A stretch of DNA of 49,690 nucleotides. Source: Lachnospiraceae bacterium. GTDB lineage: Bacteria > Bacillota > Clostridia > Lachnospirales > Lachnospiraceae. The translations under genes were made by a program, and so were the position numbers. The stretch is taken from the NCBI GenBank assembly GCA_011960625.1, contig BLMJ01000246.1, forward strand, positions 1 to 49,690. Direction: 5' to 3'. Position 1 is the stretch's first letter. Each line of letters starts with the position of its first letter. The notes beneath the pieces were generated by a model. It worked only from the letters and a program-made list of their open reading frames with translations, was not told the origin of the DNA and did not search any database. Shown here in pieces: positions 41,135 through 49,611 of the stretch.

Positions 41135-41170
41135 GGTCATGTTCCTCCTTATTTTTGCTTGACTTCTGTT

Positions 41171-41199
41171 ATTATAGCATCACATTTTCATTTGCGCAA
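41171..41199 (-). promoter_or_regulatory. Promoter of scfA
   Basis: On the minus strand TTGCGC (41199-41194), 17-base spacer, TATAAT (41176-41171), 37 bases before the scfA start. Confidence 0.7.
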
Positions 41200-41230
41200 T
41201 AAGGAAGTTCAAACTTTGCACAATTATAGC

Positions 41231-41605
41231 CTATGACAGCATACCGCCTGCCATTCCTCCTCCTGCACACAGAATAAATGTGGTCATCAGGTTCGCCGCA
41301 TCACCATTCAGCGTACGGTAGACGCCAAGGGTAATCAGCAGAAGAAGTGCAAAATAGCCGATTCCAAGGCCCAGTCCCCACAGGTATCTTCTCACCTTAG
41401 CAAATTTCCCGATAATGATACCGCCAAGCAGAGTTGCCATTATGTAGATTGCCACGATGGCAGCCGACACTGCCTTTTCGTTCAATTCAAACTTAAATAG
41501 GGCGACTGCCAGCAGCAATAGAAGGATTCCTGTAATAACATAAGAAACCAAAAGCGACTTTAATATCCACATGACCCACGTATCTTTCTGGAGTTTTCTT
41601 TCCAT
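41231..41605 (-). CDS. TIGR04086 family membrane protein
   Basis: A 124-residue protein with four hydrophobic segments (about residues 13-37, 45-66, 73-95 and 103-122), matching the small TIGR04086/YrzE membrane family found upstream of scfA in Clostridia. The function is unknown. The ATG at 41605 follows an AAGGAGGG site. Confidence 0.75.
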   Translation of the reverse strand: MERKLQKDTWVMWILKSLLVSYVITGILLLLLAVALFKFELNEKAVSAAIVAIYIMATLLGGIIIGKFAKVRRYLWGLGLGIGYFALLLLITLGVYRTLNGDAANLMTTFILCAGGGMAGGMLS

Positions 41606-42078
41606 ATCCCATCCCTCCTTGTCTAACACATGGTATGACGGAAACTTCCAATATATTCATAGAATCAAAAAAAAGAGAGCCGGCGCAAAAGCACCTTCTA
41701 GGAGAAACATAAAATTAATATCCCTTTTACAGTTAAGCTCCATGAAACGTGAAGAATAATCCCATTCAGGTAAGAGTAAAACACAATCTTAAGAAGTGTT
41801 CTTTGGGATACAGAACTTTTCCAGGTCTGGCACTTTGCCGAAAAGAAGGCATAACGGAGGAACTCAAAAGCACCGACCAAATGGCGTGGATCAGTGCAAT
41901 GAATAACATATAGGCAAGAGCAAGAGAAATTATAAATATGGATTTGATTTACACATATAATGGACAGTGGCAGGAAAAATCCCTTCCGTTGTTTTTCAGC
42001 GTTAAAAATATAGAAAAAGTCATAGATTATTGATATAATATACATACTCAGAAACAAATAGAATCGGAGTGATAAACT
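41606..42078. other. Gap before the AraC gene, holding a TnpV remnant
   Basis: This 473-base AT-rich gap has no intact gene. A minus-strand frame crosses it (41698-42123) but overlaps the AraC start and looks like no protein family. The only recognisable content is a decayed TnpV piece at 41845-41961 on the plus strand. Confidence 0.55.
41845..41961 (+). pseudogene. Decayed TnpV-like fragment
   Basis: The plus-strand frame reads Glu-Gly-Ile-Thr-Glu-Glu-Leu-Lys-Ser-Thr-Asp-Gln-Met-Ala-Trp-Ile-Ser-Ala-Met-Asn-Asn-Ile, then an in-frame TAG, then Ala-Arg-Ala-Arg-Glu-Ile-Ile...Leu-Ile-Tyr-Thr. This follows the C-terminal end of TnpV proteins of Tn4451-type elements. No intact start lies upstream. 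It is a remnant, recognised by eye only. Confidence 0.5.
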
Positions 42079-42969
42079 ATGCCGATAATACTCGATCATC
42101 AACTGCGAGAACAGATAACCCATGATGACGCAATATTTCCCATCACATATTTCTGCGACGAACTCGCCTCTCTCCCAAATTGGACAGGGCCTTTACATTG
42201 GCATCCTGACTTTGAAATTGCCACTGCTGCAAGCGGTGTTTTGGACTTTCAAGTCGGCAGGCAGCATATCATACTGAATGCAGGCGACAGTATATTTGTT
42301 AACGGAAATATACTGCATGGAATAAAGCAGTTATCCGGCAATATTCCCGATCCGATGCCGAATATCGTTTTTTCATGCTCCGTGATTGCACCTGTAACCA
42401 GTGCGATCTATCAAAAATATATTCAAGCTATCTCTCGCTGTGATACATTGCCTTTTATTGTGTTTGATCAAAAAAACGGTTGGCATAATGAGGTGAATCG
42501 GTTAGTTAAAAATGTTTATTGTCTGATGTATGAACAAAGTCAATGTTACGAAATGGGCGTTCAACGTGAACTTAGCAGTATATTTGAATATATATTCTCG
42601 AATTTTGATGATCTGCCCAAATCAGAAATTACACGCATCCAAATCAAAACTCAAATACGCATTCAAAAGATGCTCTCATACATCCGAGAACATTATGCCG
42701 AAACTGTCACACTCGAAGATATTGCCGGAGCTGCTAATATCAGTCGCAGCGAAGCAGGGCGTTGTTTTAACACATATATGGGATGTTCTCCTGTGGATGC
42801 GCTTATTCAACACCGGCTTCAAATTGCACACAGACTTATTAAGGATACAACACTTACACTTCAGGAGATCAGCTATTCCTGCGGTTTTAATTCTGTTCAC
42901 TATTTCAGCCGTCAATTTCGGCAGACCTATGGATATACACCAGGACAATATCGGATTTTGGGTAAATAG
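42079..42969 (+). CDS. AraC family transcription regulator with cupin domain
   Basis: A 296-residue regulator. The N-terminal cupin sensor (about 20-120) has His-Trp-His-Pro-Asp-Phe-Glu and Gly-Asp; the C-terminal 100 residues have two helix-turn-helix units (Ile-Ala-Gly-Ala-Ala-Asn-Ile-Ser-Arg-Ser and Gly-Phe-Asn-Ser-Val-His-Tyr-Phe-Ser-Arg-Gln-Phe). It is followed 96 bases later by an MFS gene in the same direction, which it probably controls. A GGAGTG site precedes the ATG. The pair looks acquired, being AT-rich and next to a TnpV remnant. Confidence 0.9.
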   Translation: MPIILDHQLREQITHDDAIFPITYFCDELASLPNWTGPLHWHPDFEIATAASGVLDFQVGRQHIILNAGDSIFVNGNILHGIKQLSGNIPDPMPNIVFSCSVIAPVTSAIYQKYIQAISRCDTLPFIVFDQKNGWHNEVNRLVKNVYCLMYEQSQCYEMGVQRELSSIFEYIFSNFDDLPKSEITRIQIKTQIRIQKMLSYIREHYAETVTLEDIAGAANISRSEAGRCFNTYMGCSPVDALIQHRLQIAHRLIKDTTLTLQEISYSCGFNSVHYFSRQFRQTYGYTPGQYRILGK

Positions 42970-43014
42970 TGTTTATACTTGGTCTTTTAGTGTCTTTATT
43001 TTGATTGATAATGA

Positions 43015-43040
43015 CGATATAATACAATCCGATTATATCG
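43015..43040. promoter_or_regulatory. Dyad over the -10 region of the MFS gene
   Basis: CGATATAAT (43015-43023) and its complement ATTATATCG (43032-43040) flank an 8-base centre. The left arm contains a TATAAT -10 box, so a protein bound here would affect MFS transcription. The AraC product is the obvious candidate. Confidence 0.55.
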
Positions 43041-43065
43041 TTTCATTCAGCTAAAAGGAGGAGTT

Positions 43066-44259
43066 ATGACAAAGCAAAAAAAATATAAAAAAACGCTTAT
43101 AGCTTGTTACCTCGGTTTTGTTACCCAAGCTATATCTGCTAACTTTACACCACTCTTATTTTTGACATTCAAGAACGCTTATGGAGTGGGACTTGAAAAG
43201 ATTGCACTGATTCCCTTGGTGTTCTATTTAACACAATTACTGATTGACTTTGCAGCTACAAAATTCGTCGACAAAATAGGATACCGCACCTGCGTGGTGT
43301 CATCCCAGGTGTTGTCCGCAGTGGGGCTTGTTTTAATGGCTATCCTGCCGGAATTGCTCCCTGTTCCTTTTGTCGGGATTCTGCTCGCAGTAGTGCTTTA
43401 TGCTATGGGCAGCGGTCTTATTGAAGTATTAGTAAGCCCGATTGTTGAAGCCTGTCCTTTTGAAAACAAAGATGGTATGATGAGTTTGCTGCACTCTTTT
43501 TACTGTTGGGGTGCGGTAGGTGTGATTTTGGGTTCGACGCTCTTTTTTTCAGTTTTTGGCATAGCAAACTGGAAGATACTCACACTGCTCTGGGCATTGG
43601 CGCCTTTATATAATGCATTCAATTTTATCTCCTGTCCTATTGAACGGTTAGTTGAAGATGGAAAGAGTATGCGTACCGGTCAATTACTAAGATTACCGTT
43701 GTTTTGGTTACTGATATTGCTTATGATATGTTCCGGTGCATCCGAAGCTTCTATGGCTCAATGGGCGTCCGCCTTTACAGAATCAGCAATGGGTGTTTCC
43801 AAAACCGTTGGTGATTTGGCAGGACCTTGCCTGTTTGCGGTATTTATGGGAATATCCAGAATACTATATGGAAAAATGAGCGAGAAGCTGGACTTGACGA
43901 AAACAATGCTGGCATGCGGTGTATTATGCGTGATCTGCTATCTAACGGCATCCTTGTCATCTATGCCGATTATCGGATTGGCAGGCTGTGCGCTTTGCGG
44001 TGTTTCGGTTGGAATTATGTGGCCGGGAACTATCAGTATTTCGTCGCAGAAGTGTCCAAGAGGCGGCACGGCTATGTTTGCATTTTTAGCTTTGGCCGGA
44101 GATTTAGGCGCTACCGTAAGTCCCGCAATGGTAGGCAGCATTTCCAATATGTTTGGCGGTAATCTTAAAACAGGACTGTTTGTTGCTACTTTATTTCCGC
44201 TAATATTGATTCTCGGGCTGGTTGTTCTTAATCAGAAGTTCAACAGGTTATCGAAATAA
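43066..44259 (+). CDS. MFS transporter (FucP/YbjJ-like)
   Basis: A 397-residue membrane protein with about 12 hydrophobic segments, close to the usual MFS length. Between segments 2 and 3 is Asp-Lys-Ile-Gly-Tyr-Arg-Thr, the loop motif of the superfamily. Conserved small-residue helices such as Gly-Val-Ser-Val-Gly-Ile-Met-Trp-Pro-Gly resemble the FucP-like sugar branch. The substrate is not predictable; the AraC neighbour suggests a sugar or related compound. A GGAGGAG site precedes the ATG. Confidence 0.88.
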   Translation: MTKQKKYKKTLIACYLGFVTQAISANFTPLLFLTFKNAYGVGLEKIALIPLVFYLTQLLIDFAATKFVDKIGYRTCVVSSQVLSAVGLVLMAILPELLPVPFVGILLAVVLYAMGSGLIEVLVSPIVEACPFENKDGMMSLLHSFYCWGAVGVILGSTLFFSVFGIANWKILTLLWALAPLYNAFNFISCPIERLVEDGKSMRTGQLLRLPLFWLLILLMICSGASEASMAQWASAFTESAMGVSKTVGDLAGPCLFAVFMGISRILYGKMSEKLDLTKTMLACGVLCVICYLTASLSSMPIIGLAGCALCGVSVGIMWPGTISISSQKCPRGGTAMFAFLALAGDLGATVSPAMVGSISNMFGGNLKTGLFVATLFPLILILGLVVLNQKFNRLSK

Positions 44260-44338
44260 ATTTGTAGATATTATGTTGTTTCAACTAACTTGACAAAGAT
44301 CCACTTTATTTTACACTCCCTATAAAAGCAAGAAAAAT

Positions 44339-44383
44339 GAAGCTGCCGCTTCACGAATTTTCATTCGTTAAAGCGACAGCCTC
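44339..44383 (-). terminator. Intrinsic terminator after spoVT
   Basis: On the minus strand GAGGCTGTCGCTTTAACGAA pairs with TTCGTGAAGCGGCAGCTTC with two mismatches, then ATTTTTC. It lies about 20 bases after the spoVT stop. Confidence 0.8.
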
Positions 44384-44401
44384 CTATAATCGGATTTTGT
44401 A

Positions 44402-44950
44402 CTACTGCTCCATCTGACTCCCTAAAAATCCTGCTGCACAAGCCGCCATCTTCTGCTCCAGTTCCCCAAGCTTCTTCTTAGGGTCACGGGATAACAGAAT
44501 GACACCGCCAATAATATCTCCCTCACAGATGATTGGGCTGATAACCTCATGCTCGTAATCCTCGTCCTGGGCGTCTATAATAGGAATATATATTTTCTCT
44601 CCCGCGGAAGCCGCAAGCTGAGCTCTCCCGCATAAGCTCTTCTCAAGCTGCCTGCTGATATACTTGTCCTGAAGCTCCTTCTTGCCATTTCCCGCCGCCG
44701 CAATAATCTGATCCATGTCGCAGACGCACACCAGACAGCTGATGGTCTGTGCAAGGCTTTCTGCATACTGTTTTGCAAATGTTGACAATTCTCCAATTGG
44801 AGAATACTTTTTTAAAATAATCTCGCCTTCCCTGTCTGTGAAGATTTCTAAGGGGTCGCCCTCACGGATACGCAAAGTTCGGCGGATTTCTTTGGGGATT
44901 ACCACCCGTCCTAAGTCATCTATTCTACGTACAATTCCAGTTGCCTTCAT
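44402..44950 (-). CDS. spoVT: Stage V sporulation protein T (AbrB/GAF regulator)
   Basis: A 182-residue regulator. The N-terminal AbrB-type swapped-hairpin DNA-binding domain (residues 1-50; Met-Lys-Ala-Thr-Gly-Ile-Val-Arg-Arg-Ile-Asp-Asp-Leu-Gly-Arg-Val-Val-Ile-Pro) is followed by a GAF-like domain (about 60-182). SpoVT controls genes in the forespore. It shows that the host can probably form spores. Confidence 0.93.
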   Translation of the reverse strand: MKATGIVRRIDDLGRVVIPKEIRRTLRIREGDPLEIFTDREGEIILKKYSPIGELSTFAKQYAESLAQTISCLVCVCDMDQIIAAAGNGKKELQDKYISRQLEKSLCGRAQLAASAGEKIYIPIIDAQDEDYEHEVISPIICEGDIIGGVILLSRDPKKKLGELEQKMAACAAGFLGSQMEQ

Positions 44951-45057
44951 AGTATCGATTCCTCCATCTGTAGATTTTCATATCACTAATTCGTAATGAT
45001 ACTATTATCTGTAAATGAAGGGATTTTATACCGTGAAACCAGAATTCCTGCATATTC

Positions 45058-45280
45058 CTACAAATTCTTACAAAATACAGTATTGTACTTGATAAATAAC
45101 TGTTCTAACGCCCAATTCTGCATTTCAACAAACATCTTTCCTTTTAATTGGTCGTATTCTATCCAGCACAGATGGCGGTCTGCTTCTGTGAGTTTTTGAA
45201 TATCTTAATACCATGACGATTTCCTTAAACTCTATATGATCATTTTTTAGTTTTTCTATTACCTTTTCTCTCCTTCCCAT
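45058..45280 (-). pseudogene. Small frameshifted gene after the methyltransferase
   Basis: Two overlapping minus-strand frames look coding. The first starts Met-Gly-Arg-Arg-Glu-Lys-Val-Ile-Glu-Lys-Leu-Lys at 45280. The next frame then reads Leu-Thr-Glu-Ala-Asp-Arg-His-Leu-Cys-Trp-Ile-Glu-Tyr-Asp-Gln-Leu-Lys-Gly to a TAG at 45058. One shift near 45205 would join them into about 73 residues. I do not recognise the family; it may be a sequencing error or real decay. Confidence 0.4.
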
Positions 45281-45284
45281 TAAG

Positions 45285-46043
45285 TTATTTCTTTGCAACA
45301 ATAAGATAGCGATGGATAGTTCCTTCAATACATCCTTCTGTATCAACCTTTTTTTGCATTTCTAATAAAGGTTCAAAACATTTATCAACCGAAAATTGTG
45401 GAAATTCCCATTCAATAATATGCGCAAACCATACGAATGCGCCAACGTCGTAAAACTTAATTGGACGATACGCCTCAGCTTCTTCAATAATCTTAAATCC
45501 AGCACTTTCAAATACTTTTTTCTGTTCTTTTAGATTTAAGTGAGGAAAAGGGGATTCTGTGTTTGGAAGTACCATTTCAACCAAATCTCTATCATTATCT
45601 CCACCAACTTGCTCTGTAATAAATACTCCGCCCTTTTTCAACAAACGATATATTTCGTTAGCATTAAAATCTCCATGTCTATTTATAATCAAATCAAAAC
45701 TTTCATCTTGAAAGGGTATCTTAGCTGGGTCGTCACATGCCTTAAACTCAATACCAAGCGGTAGTAATGTTTCTTTGCACAACTCCACATTCGGTTGATA
45801 GCCTTCTGTTGCAGATGTTTTATCATACGGATGGTTTAATGATAATAAAAATTCACCTCCACCCGTATCATAATCCAATATAGCCATATCATTGTTCATG
45901 TACTGTTCAATTATCTTTTTATAATCCCATGGTAAATCCATTTCTTCTTCATATCTTTCATGAATATATGAAAAATCCCAACCATGAATATGTGCCACCT
46001 TTTCTTCTGTTTTCCAAATTTTTCTTAATTCTGTTTTATTCAT
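45285..46043 (-). CDS. SAM-dependent methyltransferase (class I)
   Basis: A 252-residue protein. The SAM motif I is Ala-Ile-Leu-Asp-Tyr-Asp-Thr-Gly-Gly-Gly-Glu-Phe near residue 55, followed by Glu-Gly-Tyr (motif II) and Phe-Asp-Leu-Ile-Ile-Asn-Arg-His-Gly (motif IV). The target molecule is unknown. I use the ATG at 46043, after a GGAAAGGAAG site. It is AT-rich in the accessory stretch, and no partner gene is evident. Confidence 0.85.
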   Translation of the reverse strand: MNKTELRKIWKTEEKVAHIHGWDFSYIHERYEEEMDLPWDYKKIIEQYMNNDMAILDYDTGGGEFLLSLNHPYDKTSATEGYQPNVELCKETLLPLGIEFKACDDPAKIPFQDESFDLIINRHGDFNANEIYRLLKKGGVFITEQVGGDNDRDLVEMVLPNTESPFPHLNLKEQKKVFESAGFKIIEEAEAYRPIKFYDVGAFVWFAHIIEWEFPQFSVDKCFEPLLEMQKKVDTEGCIEGTIHRYLIVAKK

Positions 46044-46207
46044 TTTAACTGCTTCCTTTCCAAATAATTTTATATATAGGTTCGGTGCAGTTCCTGACAA
46101 CATATATTTCAACTTATGAACCTCGATACAATCTGTTGCCAGTATTAAAACTGCACCGAGAATTTAATTCGTTTTATCATCTCTAACCTCCATAAACTAC
46201 AGTCCTA

Positions 46208-46579
46208 TTAAATTAACCTTTTAAGTCTCCTTCCACATTTCGGGCAGAACTCAAATTCTTCCTGCGTCTCGAATCCACAGTTCCCGCATCTTTTGTATCT
46301 GGTTTTGTATCCTGCCTGCACCAGAATCAGGTGTTCAGGCAGGATTTCTATATTTTCTCCCCTTGCAACCTGCTTCCCAATCTCCGGTACAAGAGAATAA
46401 ACCGTATTGCAGCATGTACTCTGTACATAGTACTGTCTGTTCCATTTTAAACAAGGGATAAAGAATAATGACAAACACATGTAAGTCATATACACCTGAT
46501 ATCTTCCATAAGAACCGCAATGCCCGCAAACCACCATCTGATTATAGTCAAAATTCTTTCTTCTCTGCGTAACTCCCAT
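46208..46579 (-). CDS. Zinc-ribbon domain protein
   Basis: A 123-residue protein with Cys-Gly-His-Cys-Gly near residue 18 and a C-terminal zinc ribbon, Cys-Gly-Asn-Cys-Gly-Phe...Phe-Cys-Pro-Lys-Cys-Gly-Arg-Arg. A hydrophobic stretch (Leu-Ser-Leu-Phe-Phe-Ile-Pro) lies between. No clear ribosome site precedes the start at 46579, and an inner Met at residue 15 is an alternative. The role is unknown. Confidence 0.7.
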   Translation of the reverse strand: MGVTQRRKNFDYNQMVVCGHCGSYGRYQVYMTYMCLSLFFIPCLKWNRQYYVQSTCCNTVYSLVPEIGKQVARGENIEILPEHLILVQAGYKTRYKRCGNCGFETQEEFEFCPKCGRRLKRLI

Positions 46580-46599
46580 CTGGGCAATCTGTGGGTAAG

Positions 46600-46704
46600 G
46601 ATAACCTTATTTGCAAGCAGCCGTTTACAAGCCGCGTCATAATTTGTCCCGTCTCCGGCTGCAGTAATATTTTTCGCAAGTATATTTTCGACTTTCATCT
46701 CCAT
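46600..46704 (-). pseudogene. Truncated Rpn/YhgA-like nuclease-transposase gene, N-terminus only
   Basis: From an ATG at 46704 (AAGGAG site) the protein reads Met-Glu-Met-Lys-Val-Glu-Asn-Ile-Leu-Ala-Lys-Asn-Ile-Thr-Ala-Ala-Gly-Asp-Gly-Thr, the usual start of Lachnospiraceae Rpn-family proteins of over 250 residues. The similarity ends near Leu-Thr-His (about 46600), just before the zinc-ribbon gene, where the frame runs on into unrelated sequence. This is a deletion remnant. Confidence 0.55.
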
Positions 46705-46925
46705 ATCTTCTCCTTGTTTATATCTTACCACATACTCTTAAAAGAATCCATAACTTAAAAATAATCGGATCTATCCAGCTTACTGTCAAGTAATCGTTGG
46801 CAATTGCTGCACTATCGTTTGGCACATATTCAGAATATAAAAACTTACCGTATATTTTCTAATCTTCCTTGTATTATGATTTAACAAAACTACATCTCAT
46901 CCTTCATATCTTCATAATACAACAA

Positions 46926-46957
46926 GGGCAGAACCTCAAAAAATCTGGCTCTGCCCA
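46926..46957 (-). terminator. Possible terminator after the KdsC-like gene
   Basis: GGGCAGA...CC pairs with GG...TCTGCCC around a central A/T loop. The T-run after it on the minus strand is poor (TTGTTGTATT), so this is a weak call. The rest of 46732-47002 shows no gene. Confidence 0.45.
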
Positions 46958-47002
46958 TAGTAACTAATGACATATCTTATAAGATATACTTTGTGACCGC
47001 TT

Positions 47003-47470
47003 TTATTCTTCTACCAACCAGTCTATGAAATCTCTCACAGCGCCTTCGCCGGCTTTATTGGGGCTTATATAATCACAAATATTTTTAATTGGGGAAATAG
47101 CATCTAAAGGGCATCCTATCTTTCCGCCTGCCATCTTTACTTGTTTCATACATATTAAATCAGGAATATCGTCCCCGATATATGCACAAGCCTCCAATCC
47201 GTTATCCCCCAATACTGTCCTTAGAATTTCCATTTTCTCTATCTGACCTTGAAAAACTTTTTCAATACCAAGCTCCCTGCAGCGCTTTTCAACAATCGTG
47301 CTTGTTCTGCCGGTAATAATAACAGGCTCAATCCCTGCAGCTTTTAATATATGAGTAATACCATAACCATCTTTTATATTGAAGGCCTTAAATTTCTCTC
47401 CGTCATTGCCTATATATATCTTACCGTCTGTAAGAGTTCCATCTACATCCATTACGAAATATTTGATCAT
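47003..47470 (-). CDS. KdsC-like HAD phosphatase
   Basis: A 155-residue enzyme of the HAD family, KrsC/KdsC type without cap: Asp-Val-Asp-Gly-Thr-Leu-Thr-Asp-Gly at residues 7-15 (nucleophile Asp), Ile-Thr-Gly-Arg-Thr-Ser near 51, and Ile-Gly-Asp-Asp-Ile-Pro-Asp near 97. Such enzymes dephosphorylate Kdo-8-phosphate or nonulosonate-9-phosphate. The ATG at 47470 follows an AGGAGG site and overlaps the end of the aldolase gene by one to two codons' distance. With its neighbours it suggests an ulosonic-acid sugar pathway. Confidence 0.85.
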   Translation of the reverse strand: MIKYFVMDVDGTLTDGKIYIGNDGEKFKAFNIKDGYGITHILKAAGIEPVIITGRTSTIVEKRCRELGIEKVFQGQIEKMEILRTVLGDNGLEACAYIGDDIPDLICMKQVKMAGGKIGCPLDAISPIKNICDYISPNKAGEGAVRDFIDWLVEE

Positions 47471-47480
47471 TTTTGTCCTC

Positions 47481-49115
47481 CTACTTTTCAAAGATATCTG
47501 CGTAAACACTAGGCGTCAAAAAACAAATAGAACTTTTATCTTCTAATGTGGCCGCATATTTTTTCAGCATTTTGCGCATATTGAAAGTTATTCTCTCATA
47601 TTTTGTTTCAAAACGGTTCTCCTCAAACTGAATATCATTAAAATAGTTTTTCTTTCCTTTTATATATCCGTCAAAGCCTGCAACTGCAAACTTTGTAATT
47701 CCTAATCTCCTCAATAAATTTAAAAGCATAATCATTGTATTATCAAAATCTTCATTGTCTCTCTCAATCAGACTTTCATAATTGACTACCATATCATTCT
47801 CACAATAATTCTCCACATTTGAAACCACAACAATATGCTTTTCAGCTTCTCTATCTGCTGCTTTTTTATATCTCTTTGTACTGCCAAAGAAAGTCATCCG
47901 ATTATCAGCTTCAACAAAGTCTGTAATAAAATTTGCTGATATTAAGAAAGGGTCGTTTTTCTCGATGTATTCTTCAATATCTTTTTTATATTTCACAATT
48001 GAATTTCCTGGCAAAACTAACAAAATATTCCTATTTCCAAACAAAGTCTTCAAGCTTTCGACTGCCAGTTTATCATCTACCTTTGTGTGATTGTATGCTC
48101 TATATAATTCTTGTATATTATCATAGTCATAGCGTTGTCTAAGCTCCGGAGAAATCATGGACATTATATGCTTAATATCTTTTGTTGCTAATCTAAACTT
48201 TTCTGTAAGATAAATTACATTATTGGGATGTGATTTATATATCCCTGCCATCATCGAGGGAATAGAATAGCCCCACGTACACTTTTCTTTTATGGTATAC
48301 ATATATTCATCTATGATATCCAGCAATGAATCAAAGTCATAGTTGTAGCCCCTTTTTCTAACCAAATAATCTGCAATCAATTCTGTATTAAGATTGCCGG
48401 CGCACTTTCCCATACCATTCAAAGTGGCGTCTATAATAATTCTGCGGACACCTTTTGACAATTCAATGACTTCCTGGGCAAAAGCAAAGGATAATTGAAA
48501 ATTATTATGGGAATGAAAATCTATGGAAATGTCGTCTGATAAGTTATGATCGATTAATCCATATATTCTTCTCACATCATCAACATACATTGCTCCATAT
48601 GTATCAACGATTCCAAAACCATAAGGATGAAGCTCATTCACTAACCGGATAATTTCCAACAGCTCTGCATCGGAATACCCCAGTGAATTTACTCCTTGAA
48701 TAAATAATTTATATCCCTTCTCCTTTACGAGCTTTAAGCATCTAATAAGATCCTCTTTTGATGTCTCAAAATTATTTTTCGTAAAGCCTACTCTTATTCC
48801 GTCAATAGAAGTGCCATCGTATTCCTTAAGGCTGTCAAAATCAAACATTCCATAATCAATGAATGCAACATAGATGGTTTCATTTCGTTTTTTAGGAATA
48901 AACGCGCTTATCTGTTCAACCTTAGTAAAAAATGTGCTGTTTCCTTTGAATACGACTTTTCTCCAATCACGTAAGAATCCCATTTCAACAATATCAATAT
49001 TTGACTCAGACAATCGAGTCGAAATATCCAAAATATCCCTATCCGGAATTTTGCAGTCAATAATCCGAGCGCCATCTCTTAATGTGCAATCTAAAATTTT
49101 TATATTTCTATTCAT
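47481..49115 (-). CDS. DRE-TIM aldolase-domain protein with extra C-terminal domain
   Basis: A 544-residue protein. The N-terminal half (about 1-270) is an HMGL-like TIM barrel: Asp-Cys-Thr-Leu-Arg-Asp-Gly at residues 9-15 and Asp-Phe-His-Ser-His-Asn-Asn near 195 are metal- and substrate-binding signatures. The C-terminal half (about 330-540) starts Leu-Leu-Val-Leu-Pro-Gly-Asn-Ser and has no firm family by eye. Barrel proteins of this kind occur in surface-polysaccharide clusters; the reaction is unknown. A GAGGAG site precedes the ATG, and it overlaps the synthetase gene by eight bases. Confidence 0.82.
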   Translation of the reverse strand: MNRNIKILDCTLRDGARIIDCKIPDRDILDISTRLSESNIDIVEMGFLRDWRKVVFKGNSTFFTKVEQISAFIPKKRNETIYVAFIDYGMFDFDSLKEYDGTSIDGIRVGFTKNNFETSKEDLIRCLKLVKEKGYKLFIQGVNSLGYSDAELLEIIRLVNELHPYGFGIVDTYGAMYVDDVRRIYGLIDHNLSDDISIDFHSHNNFQLSFAFAQEVIELSKGVRRIIIDATLNGMGKCAGNLNTELIADYLVRKRGYNYDFDSLLDIIDEYMYTIKEKCTWGYSIPSMMAGIYKSHPNNVIYLTEKFRLATKDIKHIMSMISPELRQRYDYDNIQELYRAYNHTKVDDKLAVESLKTLFGNRNILLVLPGNSIVKYKKDIEEYIEKNDPFLISANFITDFVEADNRMTFFGSTKRYKKAADREAEKHIVVVSNVENYCENDMVVNYESLIERDNEDFDNTMIMLLNLLRRLGITKFAVAGFDGYIKGKKNYFNDIQFEENRFETKYERITFNMRKMLKKYAATLEDKSSICFLTPSVYADIFEK

Positions 49116-49611
49116 TTTTACAGTCTCCTCTTTGATATCTTTCAGAAACTATGTTTCGCACTTTTTCTAAATCATTCTTTGTATCAACGGATAAGGACTC
49201 TGACTCAATCTTAGTATAATAGATAGGAATCCCATTTTCTAAAAACCTCAAATGGTCTATATCCTCAACTTTTTCCATAGCTCCCATTGGAGTCCTTACA
49301 AAGAAGTCCAATGCAGGTTTATTAAAACACTCTATTCCAACTGCCTTTTTGTATTTAAAATTTAATGCGCCTTTGGTACTAGGTATCGGAAATCTTGATT
49401 GATACAGGCATTGATTGTCTGCCCCAAGAACAAGCTTTACATTGGCCATATCCAGGGTTTCAGCCGGATCCGTCAATTCGCGATATACGCTGCCAAAATA
49501 TGGTTTGTCCATGGGCGTATTCGGAAGCCTGCTTATGGCCTGTTTAATGTTATCTGGATGAATCAAGGGCTCGTCTCCATTCACACTAATATAATAATCG
49601 GCCTCAATCAT
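49108..49611 (-). CDS. CMP-sugar (KdsB/NeuA-like) cytidylyltransferase, incomplete at N-terminus
   Basis: The frame from the ATG at 49611 gives 167 residues, about 80 short of the KdsB family. Tyr-Ile-Ser-Val-Asn-Gly-Asp-Glu-Pro-Leu is the KdsB-type central motif, and Leu-Ser-Val-Asp-Thr and the end fit the family. The glycine-rich N-terminal nucleotide site is absent. Upstream codons still read His-Arg-Val-Trp-Glu-Val-Thr-Glu, as in KdsB, until an in-frame TGA near 49648, so a frameshift or edge artefact is likely. It would activate an ulosonic acid as its CMP form. Confidence 0.72.
   Translation of the reverse strand: MIEADYYISVNGDEPLIHPDNIKQAISRLPNTPMDKPYFGSVYRELTDPAETLDMANVKLVLGADNQCLYQSRFPIPSTKGALNFKYKKAVGIECFNKPALDFFVRTPMGAMEKVEDIDHLRFLENGIPIYYTKIESESLSVDTKNDLEKVRNIVSERYQRGDCKNE

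Noticed and set aside
41698..42123. Minus-strand frame of 141 codons
   Set aside because: It overlaps the start of the well-supported AraC gene and the TnpV remnant, has no ribosome site and no recognisable motif.
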